Below, piece after piece: positions 12,509-26,900 of a DNA stretch of 64,000 nt. Below the pieces are notes generated by a model. The model made no database searches. It was not told the DNA's origin and saw only the letters and a program-made list of their open reading frames with translations. The translations under genes and the position numbers were made by a program. The stretch is taken from the NCBI GenBank assembly GCA_013397695.1, contig VYZI01000043.1:997015-1061014 (forward strand), written 5' to 3'. Source of the stretch: Centropus unirufus. Taxonomy: Eukaryota; Chordata; Aves; Cuculiformes; Centropidae. Every line of letters begins with the position of its first letter. Within the stretch, counting starts at the first letter, position 1.

Positions 12509-14589
12509 CTTCCCACACGCTCTGCAATGATGCCTTCTCTTGGTGAATGTAAATCTGGCCTCGCATTTCATGCAGTTTGGTGCTTGAGAATCTGGAACCC
12601 AAACTGGAGCCACCTCACCCAAAGTTGTAAAAGGCTTTCTGGCTGGAGCTCCAAACTGACTAGCTCTGAGATCGTTATCTGGACTCTCTGGGGCTACTGC
12701 AAGGCACGGACTATTGGAGACTCCAGAGTCATATTCTTCCAAATGTTCCCCATTAGCATCATTAACAGAGGCGTTTGAAGACGTTTCACCAGGAAACATG
12801 TCTGCTGCATCCCCTAGTTGTGTCTTACCAAACACATTCTTGTTTTTACTGTTACCACCACAATTTGGGGGAACAATATCATTTTGTAAGTGATCCGATA
12901 ATGGCTTCGGAATCTGCAGTTTAAGATTTGTAGGTTGTTTAGGTCTTGCACCACCAAAAGGAACACTGATAGACTGCAGATTAGTTACTGGTTTGGGTGA
13001 GGTTTGCCCTTGCATGGATGAAACCTGACTACAAAGATTAAGCAAATAATTTTTCTTTATGTGGTCACCAGTGCTATTTAAGATAAGACCGCTCCCTTCT
13101 GTGGTCTCATTTCCTCTCTGTTCATAAACACTAGCGTAACATTCTGACTTGCTCTCCTCTATCTCCTTTTCCTCTGTTACCGAGTCTTCCTTGGAGGGTA
13201 AAGTCTTTGGAACATGAGTAACAACAGGGTTCTGCATTCCATAGGAATCACAACCATTAGACAGAGAGCTTGCTGCTGATGTAGCCACCACATCAGAGAG
13301 AGTGGACCCATCAAGCTCATCTATACCAGTCCCTTTTAAGTCTATGCCTGCCTCCATCATCCCATCTCCACTTTCTTTACTATTACTACATGCCTCATCA
13401 GGCTGTTCAGCCTGCAAAAGTCTTTCATTCTCTCCCAGAGTTTGTTTATTATTCATCTCATTCAACTTAGTCAGTTCCCAATTAGTCACCTCCTGAGATT
13501 GAGGGTAACACTCTGCCACGCCGAGCAATTCCGTTGGGCCAAGATTTTTGTGGCGTTCAATTAGTTCACTTTCAGTGGCATTAACATCCTCAGGGGCAAA
13601 ATGTTCTGCAACACATTCCTTGTAACTGCCACTGCCAGCCACATTAGGTGGACAGGTATCAGGGAGCCCGGATAGCCTAGGCTGTAGCTGTTGGGTTGCT
13701 TCCTGTTCTACAACTAAGCTTCCATTACTTGAATCAGGAGAAGAGTTCTCCATTTCTAGATCCGTTCTCTGAGGAATGGCTTTACTAGTAAAATTTTCAA
13801 CTGATACACCATTTTCTTGCATTTTAACGGCACCAGCAGCCAGCCTCGGCACGACAGTCACTGCATTAATCCCTGCAGTTGTGGCTTCTAAAAACAGTGA
13901 ATCTTTACATGTATTAAAATCATCCTTTAACCCAGAGGAAGGGCATGCAACAGTCAGGCTTTCAGACGCAGCATTAATTGAATGACTTGGCAAGTCCTCT
14001 TCAGTGCAGAGCTGATTTGCTTGCTTTTCTGTATCTGTGTCTTTTTCTGTGGATCCATTTACAGTAACACTAAACTGATCACTCTGTCGGTTTTCATTAT
14101 CCAGTGTAAAGCTAATAGTGTCCGTTAGCGACTGACTGTTGTAATTTTTACAATCCATCAAATCGCCACTTTGTAGTGTTCTTCTGTCACAGTTATGCAT
14201 GACTGCCACCACTAGGACATTTTTCTCTTCTGGCACGCAAGCTATACTTCCATACTTCTTTTCTCCTGTTTCCACAGTGTTACACTGCTCATCCTGATTA
14301 CTATTCCTTTTAACCAGCTGATCCTCTGCTGCTGCCTGATCATCAATCCACATGACTGGGGTCTCTGGGCTTATGCTAAAATCCTTTCCATTAGCACAGT
14401 GATCCCCTCTTCCTGTCAGTGTAGTCACTGAATGAGATAAGGAGAAAGACTTCAATCTCTGTTGGCATTCATTAGGAGTTGTAGCTTCATTCACGTTGGC
14501 CACGGTCGGGTTAAATGACAGACGACGAGGAGGCGGATCTAGAATCTGATTCCACTTTGCACCCAGTAGTGTAGGTGAAACAGCAGCAT
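12509..14589 (-). CDS. ZFYVE9: ZFYVE9 (SARA) large coding exon: N-terminal region and first half of FYVE finger
   Basis: This 2,081-base exon encodes residues 24-717 of SARA, the anchor that brings SMAD2/3 to TGF-beta receptors on early endosomes. The start is DAAVSPTLLGAKWNQILDPP and the motif LSFNPTVANVNE follows. The middle is acidic, Ser/Thr-rich and apparently disordered, with islands of strong conservation such as VPKTLPSKEDSVTEEKEIEE and SVPFGGARPKQPTNLKLQIP. The end is the FYVE start WVPDSQAPNC (Trp687), ligands Cys696, Cys699, Cys712 and Cys715, and the PI3P-binding RRHHCR at 708-713. The acceptor is acactttcag before ATGCTGCTG; the donor is GGGAAG followed by gtaagt. The longest ATG-to-stop frame (14503 to 12491) begins too late and runs past the donor; the true start codon is in the preceding exon. 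No internal stop or frameshift. Confidence 0.97.
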
Positions 14590-15305
14590 CTGAAAGTGTT
14601 TAAATGAGAAACAATACTGTTCTACTAATGCTACAGGTTCTACCAACTGGTTTATAAGCATAGAGATGTTCAACTATGGGTACGACAGAGAAACACATCT
14701 GCCATAACCAATGCCCCCGATCAGCCATTGGTAGTGTAATTTACTGGCTGAATTTACACGAGCAACTTTAATCTATTTATTAATATACTTTAAACTGATA
14801 GAAATGCCTAGAAAGATTCCCACTCCCATAAAATTATCAACTTCCATGTCACCACGAAAGTAGCAAATTAGACCAAGCAAAAAATTTAATACTTCACCTA
14901 TAACTTTCATTACATGATTTATATGACCTAATAAAACATTTCTATGCTTGAGTTGCCCAAAACTGCAAAAAGAAGCTTAACATAAGTTTTGCCGAATTAA
15001 ATAAGTTATTAAAATATTGCCACTGAGATTAAGCTTCACAAAACCTTTCATTAAAAACTGTGTGGAAGATTTTCTATTAAGAGTGAGAAACTTTAAAATA
15101 GTAAACAAGATGAATGAAAGCAGAAGAGAACAGTGCTACAAGCACTGAAAAGACACCATGCAAAATTAACAGATTTTTTTTGCAAGCTCTGAGCTTTATT
15201 TGCAACTCAAACTCAAAGATCATACCACAGATCTCTCCTCCTTCAATGCTGTTCTCTGCAGAACACACCTAATGTGCCCCTATGAGCTTGTTCAAAATGA
15301 CTCAC
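14590..15305 (-). other. ZFYVE9: ZFYVE9 intron
   Basis: A 716-base AT-rich intron with a gtgagtca donor and a cactttcag acceptor. No other feature was seen. Confidence 0.85.
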
Positions 15306-15410
15306 CTTCGTTTTGCTCAAATTCATCCAAAACCTTATCGAGGTTGTATGCCTCTGCTTGGAAATAGTTCTCCATTTGTCAGGGCAAGACCACCAGATTC
15401 CTGTCTGAAC
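15306..15410 (-). CDS. ZFYVE9: ZFYVE9 (SARA) first coding exon with 5' UTR tail
   Basis: The ATG is at 15375 and the coding part runs to 15306 (70 bases), giving MENYFQAEAYNLDKVLDEFE then QNE, the conserved SARA N-terminus. Bases 15376-15410 are 5' UTR. An in-frame TGA sits two codons upstream of the ATG, so translation cannot begin further up in this exon. The acceptor is ttctccaacag before GTTCAGACAGG; the donor is CGAAG followed by gtgagtca. It leaves in phase 1 and completes an Asp codon in the next exon. Because the exon starts with untranslated sequence after a splice acceptor, at least one upstream non-coding exon is required, which the CpG-rich region at 35.6 kb could supply. Confidence 0.95.
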
Positions 15411-18400
15411 CTGTTGGAGAACAAATTACAAACAGATATTTAACCTACGGCCAGCAGTGTTCCACCACGTCTCACCTGGATTTAGCAGGAAAGGAAGTCC
15501 TTTGTAAATCAAATTTTGTGCGTTACGTGCATCGATCAAAAACATTTTTCAGAAACAAAAAAAGTATTTGTGTGCTTAAATTGCTTGGTTCAGATTGACA
15601 ACCTTCTCCCAAACTTGCTTTGGATCTTATTACATCCAGTCTCCCACATTAAGGTGTTTGACCATCAGGAGCAGCCTAAGGGTACCAGCAAAACCATTCC
15701 AACACCACTCAGAAAACAACAGCCTAGGGAAGCAGGAGGCCAACCAACAGTCTGAAGATCTGTCTTCCAGTTCCATGCTCCCACCGATTAGCTCATGTGG
15801 CTTTGAGCAAGCAGCTTAAACTCCCTGTGCTCCTGATTCTTTAATGTACGCTAGGCCAGCACTATTCTGTGTCACTCCTCATTTCCCAGAGATGCTTCAG
15901 AGATTCCTACTTGTACAAGTTGTTAAAGGACCTAATGGGTGTTACATGAATTGTGCTAGCTCTCAAAATGCCTGCTTTAATAATCCTTGTTTCCCTGAAA
16001 GGCAGGCACTGGAAATCCAGCAAAATGCACAGAAGTAAACAGTCTCATCAAGAGATGATGCTCTCAGGCTGGGAAGGAAGATGACAAGGGAGAAAAAAAG
16101 AAAAAAAAGAAAGCAAAAACAACAACCCTAAGTCATGAAATAACTTTCTACAACTTCACATAATAAATAGCATTTTCACCTCACAGGAGGAACAGCCTCC
16201 TTGCTACCAAAGGTTTGTAACAACAAGATGCCTCGAGCAGTTTTTTAAACACATTCTCTACTGGTGACGGTGTTTTCACTAAGAAATGTGTGCCATAACC
16301 CATATACCAAGAGGAGAGACTTTGATTTGAGCTGTTCTCTGAACACCATCCAACCCAGCCATATCCTCTCCTGAGCTGGCTTTAGACGTTGTGAAATTGG
16401 GGAATGGAGGAGGAGAGGGCGAGAACCTTGTTTTGCAGTAAGGAACAGTGTCAGACCTGACAGCCAGACTGCAGCTCAATTAAAAACCCGCTCTTTCACA
16501 CTAGAGATACAGCAGGCACGAGAGACATCAGAGGAAGGTTCCAATTTAGAACCATACTTTAACATTACCCCCAGAGTAACTGGATTTGAGGAAAATATCA
16601 ACCGGTTTTATTTCAATTACTACAACATTAAATACAGTTTTCTATTTATGGTGGGCAACAGCTACAATTACGTTACTGGTACAAAAAAAGTCATGCATTA
16701 AAATATGACAAAATGCAAAGTTCAGGTTTTAAAAGGTGACCTCAAATTTGACAGAAGGGGTTTTTAGAAGATGATCTTGTTACATCAATATGTTGCTATT
16801 TAACATAATCAGATTAAATTATGTTTTTTCAAGACATACAAAAAGACCATTTTAAAGAAAACTAGTGTAATGGCAACTTAAAATTTGCAACAAGCATCAC
16901 CCAAAACTAGACTATTTTGCAAAGAAATTCGGATAACTAGACTTGTCACCTTATGACATCCCAGATTTGTCCTCTGTTCTGGGATTTTAGATTAACTCCT
17001 TCTGCAAGGGAAATAAATTATTGGACATATAATTTACCATACACAAATCATAACATAAGCAATGGAAAAGCTGGCAACCTCGATCAAAGGTTCTCCTTCA
17101 GAAATCTAGAAAAGCTCAACACTTCACGTTCTCTACCAAGAGCCAGGTCTGATCCCCATGACAGTGCACTCCGATCCCTCAGGTACCTGCCAGGTCTTGT
17201 GGTTGTTCCTTCTCCCACTAAACACCTTTCACACCATTTAAACTGAAATCATTACATTTACTACACCTATTTCAATTAAACCAAAATATTTTTTAAAACC
17301 GTCACATACGAATACGCGGAACTACAACCAAACTGTGAGGATTTGGAGGTTCTCTTACACCTTTCTCTCCACCTCGTTTCAACTCCTTAACAGGAAGCAT
17401 CTTTACCAGATCAGCAAATAACAAACACTGAAAAGTCAATTAGAATCTGTCCCAATGAAGATTTCACTTTTTTTTTTTTCCATTCGGCTCTAAACATCCA
17501 TGAACATTAACCCAGTACAGTGAGACTCCTTTGAACAAAGCACTGTTTCTAATGACACAGAGGATTTGCCAGTGAAGCACTGTAAGACCAAAAAGTGCCA
17601 CGCACAATTTTTGTGTTCCAGAGTTAAACTGTGACACTGTCTGGAGCCACCGCACTCGGATTTCCACGCACTTTCCTACTGAAAAAGGGCATCCAGTCAA
17701 GAAATTTGTTAGGACAGAAACACCAACTGCAATATGGGTGGGCCCAAAGAAATAGGTTACAAGCATTGATTTTTGTTGATTTGCTTAATCTAAAAAAGAT
17801 AATGATTACTGACAAGCACGGTGATAGGCAAGGGAAGCTGTGCGGATTACATAATTTATGAAAACATATTTTTAAGTAACTCTTTGGATGAGGGTATTTC
17901 ACTGTCTAACTTTCAATTGTTTAGAAAAATGCATTAAGACAATTTTAAAACCTGAAAGCCTCATAAAATTACTTCAGGTCTGACTCAAATTTACACACAT
18001 TGGAGTAAGTAGAACATAAGGAACATTTGACCCTAGCATTTGCAAAGTTATTCCCATGTCAGCTGTTTTTTTATTGCCACAAAAATCAGAAACAAGACAC
18101 ATCTACCCAAAGAGCACAGTTAGAAGTTCGTAATAAATACAATATAACATCTAAAAGTCAATGAAAATTATTAAATGTGATTTTAGAACAACATAAAAAT
18201 ACAAATATTCAGACTCAGGAGACCACGTTTAACAATAACAAGGGCATATAAGGAAGAGTTAAAATTTTCCTCCCATGCCCTCACAGTCTCAATGTGGTTA
18301 ATACTTCATAGCATCTCTGTGACAATTTTATTTTATTAACATCGTATTGCCTAATACTAAATATGCAATGTTTGCGAGTTTAAATTAGGTCCAGTGTGAC

Positions 18401-18730
18401 AGTGGGATTTTTTTCTAGAAATTTAAAAATTCTAAGTAGACAGAACTATGTGTAAACAAACCCATGTAACCATATGAACTCTGGAGCTCAAATACTGATG
18501 CATAAACATGCAGTAAGTTGAGATCCAGACTGATGGATTCATATAGTCCAAACTGAATAGAGAAAAGCTCCTTTCTAAATTTGCTGTTTCACTTACTGAT
18601 GTACCAGGATATCCTTTACTCTTAAGCTCACCATCACTAAGCTGGCAGGCACTCTAAACGAGATCTCATTCCCTAGGCAAGTAGCTGTTTCCCAGAAAAG
18701 GTCAGCTGCAAACCTTCAAGTCTAACATTT

Positions 18731-18749
18731 ATATAATAATAATAATAAT
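18731..18749. repeat. Short ATA trinucleotide run
   Basis: Five to six ATA/AAT units in succession; a minor microsatellite. Confidence 0.8.
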
Positions 18750-21700
18750 TCTAGAACAACACAACATCCCCCTCAGCTTTTCCAGAAATTTCTGTCCAAA
18801 GGCAAAACACAAGGCCAAACCCACAAAAGTTCTTACTGCCCTCTTCCTGACAGAAAGGGAGGATGAGTACTCATGTTCCTAAGAGACACCCACAATGCTC
18901 CTTGACCAATACATTGCCAATCACTCATGCTTTTGTCAGTTTAAAATCCAATATTTCAACTCTGCACAGCCAGCAGCTCAAGATGAAAAAAGAAAACACT
19001 AAACCCTCTCACACAACAACAATGCTGTAATTATTGGGTTGTTGTTTTCCCCATGCTTTACATTCTCATTTCATTTTTAATATTTTTTATGAAATATCTG
19101 ACATAAATAAAACCATATGTATTCTTTACAGGTCTTCAGAAACTTTGAGTGCAACTCACAGGTACCACTATAAAAGTCTGGAACAGTTTTAGAATTACTC
19201 TAGTCCCAAACTTCGTCCCAATAAAAAAGCTTGAAATTACATTTTCAAGGGATCCTTGATAGTTGTGAAACTCTTAAGTATTGCTTGGCTATTTCAAGTC
19301 ATGGCATGGAGAGAAGCTGACAAGCCAACACACAGCTCAAACACTGGAAAAATAAGAATAAAAACATGAGTAAATCAAGAAGAAATTTCAATGGTGATTA
19401 TAGTCAGATGCTGCCAGAAAGAAGAGACATCCTAAATTAGCATATCTTGGGATGAACAACATGAAGAGGAGGATGTTGTACCAGGAATAGGAAAAGGAGC
19501 CATAAATCACCAATCTACTGAAAAGCGTAAAGTAGTTTTCAAAAAATACAGTCCTCCATGCAAAGATTTGGCAGAAAAAAACTCATTATAGGAAAAAAAA
19601 ACCAACTAAATAACAAAGTATTTTTTTCTTTAATTCTTTATTAAAAAAAAAAAAAACCCCACCAACCTGCAGTGGATCCCATCCACTGGTACAGAGATCC
19701 AGGACCCCAGAGATCAGTCACCACCCATTGCAGAGCCACCTCCTGCCCTTTGTAGCAGAAAGCTAATGAGAACACTAATGAGCTAATGAGTGCAGCCTGG
19801 CACTCAGATTATTGTCAGGCTCCTGTTGGGTCACAGATCATAATTCAGATACTCTGTTTTTCTTAACAATTTCTTCATACAACAGCATGGGCCTAGGATC
19901 ACCTTAATCTCCAACTTAACAGCTTGTTTTATGAAGCTTATACTCTACTCTCCCCTAATGTCTCAATTTTAAGGTGTCTGTACCAGCATGTGTGGGTCAG
20001 ATATGGGGCCAGGATTACCATCCCAGTCATCACAGCCGTTAGATCAACAGCAAACTTTAATTGATTAGTGGGAAGGGTAGGAGACAGAAGTAAAGAACAG
20101 AAAAACCCGCTTTACAGTTAGCTGGTATTCTGAACAGGTTTAACCTTGGAGAGTGCCTCTGGAAACAGCTCAGATATCCCCCATGCAGGCTTCATTTTGG
20201 GAAATGATCCATACAAAGAGGCAGGTCCTGCGTAGTACCTGCAAAGCAGCAAGACTCCTAAGGCTTGTATTCCTATTGGTCTCCACAATAAAGAACTATG
20301 TAAATCCATGCCTCTGCACTGCACTGAATCACCCTCAAGATTTTTTCCCCCATGGGAACTGGCACCCTGAAGCCTTTCAGGTTTTCTTGACAGCAGATGA
20401 CCAGCATGCCATCACATCAATACCCTGTTACAAAAATGCACCAAAAGGAAATAACACCAACAGACAACTATCAGCCTCATAGTAGAGGCCTAAAAACCAG
20501 AGGGAGTGTAAAGAACCAGAAGGAGACCTCAGAACTTCCTCTCATCCTGGGCAAATTGCTCTCTGTGTATGAAATTCACCAGACACATTTCAGTGAACTC
20601 TTCCTGAACATCACACTCGAGCAGTTTATTACAGTCCTCGCAAAAATATCCATGCAAGTCTCCTAAGACAAAAGTCACAAGGGGGTGATCAAACTGAAAC
20701 CAAACATTGCTCATTCACACTGAGAAAAACCAGACACCCAGAAAATGTCATTTTCCCCTAGCACGATGACATGGAATTGCATATCAATTTGACAAATTAA
20801 TTTATTAGATCTGATGCTTCTAAGGGCTTTCTTCAACCCCAAGAAACAATAGCTGACTCCACATATTGTTCCAGCTCCCCTTAGGGATGTTTTTATTATT
20901 TGCCCCTGGGAGGAAGAAGTCAAGCACCTCTGCTGTAATGAACAGCTCGTTCAGAGAGTTCAGCAATAGCTGTATTTTCAACTGATGAGATCTGCCTGCA
21001 GCACAGACTGAGGAAGAATGACTCCCCCCCACAAACAAAGATACATCTTTGCTCTCAAACAAGGCAATTACTCTAAATAAAAATCAAAACAACAAAATGC
21101 TAAGAATTCTCCATCATCTTCTATATAGCACATAGATCCACATATAGAGGTGTATGTATATAAATAAATATCCATAAGCATACATAAAAATACATGAATT
21201 TCAAGTGCATACCCTGAATCATTATATTCTAAAGCAGGACTTGCCTCTTACCTTTTTCTTATATATTTGTTAAGAAACGAATGACCCTGTGCCTACTCAT
21301 GATGACTGCAGCACAACCAGCCAGTTCTGCTGAATCAGTGTGTTCTACTTGACCCTAGAAAGAAAATATAAACATGTATTTTATGATTGGTAATTCTGCC
21401 ACAAACCATGTTGTTTTTTTTTTTCAACGCATGCCTGCAGCTGGCACAGGCTCATCTGCCAAATGCTGCAAGCCCTCAGATGATTTGGATTATATTTACA
21501 GCTTTAAATCCAGAGATGGGTGCATTATGCCACTACTGCACTCCAATATTCTCGTGAAAAAAAGCTTCTAATAAAAACCACATTGTTGCCTTATTCTTCA
21601 TTTAACTGTAAACCCTCAGAGTGAGGCAGCAACTCCAACTGTCCTTGTATCCCTGATGACCTTGACTGTAACACTTAGTTTTTAAAACTATCCTCTGAAG

Positions 21701-23924
21701 TTCATTATAACACACTACAGCAGGGCTTCCAAAAATAAAGATCCAGCAGCATTGATACTCAAAAAATCGTGGCCCTCTGAATTCTGTAAAATGTATTCAG
21801 CAGCTTCCCACTGATTTTGTTACAGCTAAACAACTGCTTTTGTCTCCAAATTATTCCCCCTACAGTCTTAGGCTCCCTTCATTTCCTAGAGCCTTCTTCT
21901 CTCACAAACCACAATGACATCAACCTAAATAGCCAGAAGGATCCAAGCAAAAAAAGGTCTGTAAAAGAAACTGTCTTGTTCTCCTCTGACTACAACATTT
22001 CTATAGGTCAGGTGCTCATTTTCACAGGCTGCATCCTAACAGTCAACACAGCTCAAAAACCCAACAGCCACGAGCAAAGCAAAAAAAAGACTGGTTTATG
22101 ACAAACAGTCTGAGAACAAGAAGTAAGAGAAGTTAAATTCATGTTTTAAGGTTTGCTGGTATCTGACTTGTTTGGCAGTTGAAGTATTTCTTAGTGCTTT
22201 GATGAAGCAGCAGCTTATGTTAGAAAAAAAAACGAGAACTCCAGCGAAATGAACAGAGTTAAAAAGATGGCAGTTCTCCCTGCAGGAAAGCAGCTCTCAG
22301 TGTTAAGCTACAATTTTCCCAGGGTTGTTTATTATTCTTTTCAAAAATAAGCTACAGTAATAATTCCAGGAAACTAATGAACTGAACAGTAGCACTCTCA
22401 GTAGTGCTGTTTCCAAACTCAGAACAAAATCCCACAGCTTTGTATGCCAACAGAACTGTTTGTGTGTGCAAGTCAGGTTTCTGACACCAGGTATGTTTCT
22501 ACCTCCATAAGCCAGGATGAGTGTTGGATATTTGCAATATCATCATTTCTACTATTTCCCAAAGTTCTTTACATAGGCTTCATATGCAGGTAAAGATGGA
22601 GGTGAAGGAGAGTTCATTCCACAGTAAGGTTTCGGGATGATAAGCTTTTTCAAAGGGATGTGAAGTACACGCGGCAGTGGGACAGGGTTACCTGTCCCAC
22701 CTGTGTCCCCTCCTGGCCTGCAGGTGGAGGAAAATGATGCCGTTTTCACGACCCTTTTGACAAAATGGATCAATTAATGCCAGTTCTGTTTGTGCTTTAT
22801 GACAAGGCCTGTCACCTGCATCGTGAACATCAAACACATTTTACATGTAGCAATTGGTCATACATTAACTATGATCTCCAGCCCTTACCAATCAGCTATG
22901 GATCGCAGCCAGCAACCCTCAGCTACAGGCCCTGTGCTGTTACCAGAGCTCTGAGCCAACAAACCGTACAGGCAAGAGACACTGAGGGCAATGGTACAGC
23001 TTCCCTGCTCATTGTTTTATTCTGTTCCACCTTCCTTGTTCCATTCTTCCCAGGTAATAGCTTTTTTTTTTTTGTCTGTAACCATTCAACGCAGAAAAAC
23101 ACAGATCTAATCAGTACCTGACTCCAAAGAAAGTTTAGAAGAAAGATTACCTGGAGGTCCTAAGGCTTTTTGTTCACAATTATTCAACATTTACTCTCTC
23201 TCAGCAGCCCTTTTCCCACAAACATCAATGCAAAAAAAAAACCAAAAAAAAAAAACCAAACCAACACAATGTGTGCTTACAGATAGGAAGGTTGCATATT
23301 GAAACAAAAAGAGCAAATTTTAAAAAGTAAATTATAAGGTTTGGATTTCCTGAAAAATGAAGAGGTTGTCAACAGAGCCAAATTCTTTTTCCAAAAAGAA
23401 GTTCATGCAAGAGAATTGTGTTGAAATAAAAATCAAGGACGAAAAGAATAACTACAAAGGAGAGCCAAGGATATCCAGAACAATGTAGAACCTAGCAATT
23501 AGTAGGTTTTTCACAAATCATCCACCCTGCTAAAAAAGGGTTCCACCACACTTGAAAAGAACACATGCATTTCCACCTATGTGGAAATGTGCCTACTGAG
23601 ATCATTATAACTGAAGGAGGCCCACTGCCTCTGCTTTCCCAATTTGCTTACTTTGAGCTTTTCACAGCTCTCTCCCCTCTCCTGCTGACATTGGCTGCCC
23701 TCAGCTCTGTCTCCTGCCCTGCAGTGGCATCGCTCAGGTGCTGCTGTGGTTGTACCCTCCTCATACCATTCCCCTCAGGAGCTCCAGAGGGCACTGCCAA
23801 CTACTGCCAAAGCAAAACAGAAATTGAAGAGAAATTTGACAAGCAGAGACGTGCCCAGAATAAAGAGAGCATGGAAAACAGAAGAAAAGAGATCTAAAAA
23901 TACAAAATTAGAAAGAGCTTCCAC

Positions 23925-23945
23925 AAAAAAAAAAAAAAAAAAAAA
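23925..23945. repeat. Poly(A) run, 21 bases
   Basis: Uninterrupted A on the plus strand. No retroposed gene or recognisable LINE/SINE body precedes it, so it is treated as a simple repeat. Confidence 0.85.
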
Positions 23946-26900
23946 TTTAAAACTGTTTACAGCATCAAATGGAATCAACCTGAACTAGCACAAACTGGGA
24001 GAGCTGGTGATACACGGGAAAAGACTGAAAAAGAAACAATTTGATACCATGTGGAAAAATCTCCAAGCACACAGAGATGCTAAAAAATGCTTCCACCTAC
24101 TGGCAAGGATCCAACTCTTAACTACACTACAGATCCTCTATAATGCGCTACCACTGAGATGATGTCTTTGAGTAGGCAGGAATACATTTGCAGCCATTTT
24201 AAGACACTTTATTATTGCTAGATTAGTTGAACTAAGCATTATCTTAAAAGCAAACCCAGATCTCAGCGCTGGGTTCTTAACTTCAAGGTTTGTTTGCCCT
24301 CCAGAGCTCCCAGATGGGATTCAAAAAGACAACAGACTGAGGACCTTTCAAGTTCCAACTTTGCAAGGCTAAAAACTGCAAAAAGAAACACTGCAGCAGG
24401 GGTTACATTAATAGGGAAAGGTGCTCTTAAGGAGAGGGGAAATAGTAGCAAGTTTCAGGCTACACATCGCTTATACAACACCAATTATCTGATCAGTTAT
24501 TCTGAAAGCTAATTCTTCACAAGCAGAAGAGGTGGGCTTTCCTCACTCGCGTGATGAAATGCTTGGAATAATAGTCTGTACCACGTGCCCAACAATTTTG
24601 CCGCTTCCTAATGGATCCTTCTTGGCCTGTCTCAAATGAACGAGCAAGTTTGAGTCAACTTTCACACAAACACGTGTTTGTGCTATTTTTCTAAGAATTA
24701 ATGGATGCAGAAAGACTGAACACCACACTGGAACCCTCCTCCCACAAAGGCAGCGCTCCAGACCCGACTCAGGATGCTCATACAGCAGGGAATGTCCTCA
24801 ACAGCTGAACGAAGCAAACTCCTTTCTCCACTGCTGCTCTCCTTCCCAGACCGTCCACTGACTCAAACACCTCTGCTTTCTGTACCAAGACAAAGCACGG
24901 GGCTCTTCATACCCAGCATGTGCCAATCAGATGGAAGGGCAGGCATTCCAAAATGCTTATGATGCAGCAGTAGTACCTGTCACACACATGAAAATGCCTG
25001 CAATGGCAAGGGCTTTGTATTAGGCCTCAAATAAAACATTACAACATTAATTGTTCTAGTCATAAATTAAATTCGCAGCCATGCCATACAACCAAAAAAA
25101 CCACAAAAAAAATGTTTTTAAAATTCTGATTTATTAGAAGAGACTCAACAAGTAACAGAGTTGTAAAAAATGGCTTCTCTAAGAAACAGTTCAGGATTAG
25201 AAAATCCCATTTCAATTCACCACAACTAAATGTAATAATTAAAAAAAGAAAAAAAGAGATAACATAGAACAAATATAACCATTTACAATCACTGCTAATC
25301 CTTTTCCTGCACCAAAAGCTCAAACTGACCAAGTATCCTTGCTTTATTTCCCATAACTCACTGATGTTCCTGCTACTCAGTGTAAATTAAGCAAAGAGCA
25401 GACCGGGGCATGGCAGGCAATTTCTGTGTAATACAACACTCTGTACCAGCTCACTGCCCCTGCTGACAAAAGGTAAACCGTTTCAATGTTGCATTGGCTT
25501 GCCTCTTCTCCCAGTCATCTGAAAAACAGAGATGAACAATACCTATAGGAAAATACAGTCCCTCTGATTATTCCACTAATATTTGCATCTTTTCCCTGGA
25601 CTTTTCCCTATAGGATTTTAAAGCTATCATTTTCACTTTTGTCTCTGGCCAAGTTTCCATAAAGAGGCATTCAGGCATGCCAGAGCAGCAGCAAGGCAGT
25701 CAAAAGAGCAGCGACTTCAAAGTGTTATAGAAAGCATCACAGTCAAAGGAAATGGGGAGACAAGAAAAATTATAGCTGCGCTATCAACCTTTGTTCTCTA
25801 GTAAATAAGAGAAAGCAGCCTAACTGAAAAGGACACCTGCCTTATAATAATACTTTACAGTAGAAAATAAATTCCTTTTCCTACCCTTTTTACTATTTCA
25901 AGGAAAAAGAAATTAAATGTATTTGCTTGACACAAAAAAGCAGCTTTGTCAAAAAGCCCAGCTTTGCCCAGCGCCCGGCAGTGGCCGAGCCCTCGGCACC
26001 TGGAGACGGGAACCATGCATCCTCCTTACATAACTACTTTTGACTGCCTTGAAAAGCATCCAGCCCTGGCTCCTTGGAAGAACAAACGGATAGGTTTACA
26101 CCACAGTGCTGCCTTCAATGCAATTTTTTTTCCAGAAGAATACAGTTGGGGAAAAAAGAGAAAATCTTTTCCTGAGCTCACTTGCATGATCTTAGAGCTC
26201 ATTTCAAAACCTAGCACAACTCCCAAGGTTAAAATATTGTAAAACACACAGCCCCAAAAATAAGGACAGTGGTTTAAACATTAATTTAATATGAAATCAT
26301 GTTTGTTAATTTGTGCATGGTTTCCATGTCATCTCATCAATGTAACAACGTGCTTTAAAAAAACCCAATACATTTATAACATACTGAACTGAAGCTGTTA
26401 TTTAGCTTTACCCAAATGCAAACTAAAGTAAAACATATGGAATAAATAGTTTTATGAGATGATTATTTTATGTTTCTGTATTGAAAATGAAGGGTTTGAG
26501 TATTAGAAGTTAATGTATCACAGATTTAAAGAATAAAATTATTTTAAAATTGCATTCTAGGTATCTCAGAGTGAATTAATCCTGGATTCCAATACCTATG
26601 AGTTTTTATTCTTCCTAATGTAGGGTAGAAACAAGAATGAATCCCAAATATACTGATCACTGTTTCAGGTGTTTCTTAGGCTTGGCCAATATGGGAAGAA
26701 CTGAGCAAGGTCCCCTAGAACCCCTAGTTAGATGCCCACCACTGCCACAGAGCTGTCCTTTCTGTACCACCCACCAGGGACCAATACTTGCAGGGGCCAT
26801 GAGATAAAAGCCAGAACTGCCGCGCAGCCAGAAGGGGACAGATGAAAATGACAAGAGGCTAAGAGGGAAGCCGCATTGCTACCATTTACTGGCCCATCAA

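Noticed and set aside
13302..13985. Plus-strand frames opposite the large ZFYVE9 exon
   Set aside because: They are shadows of the coding frame on the minus strand.
12491..14503. 670-codon frame taken as the complete gene
   Set aside because: It begins at an internal Met and reads through the donor at 12509 into the intron. The real ATG is at 15375 in the preceding exon, and this frame is one exon of ZFYVE9.
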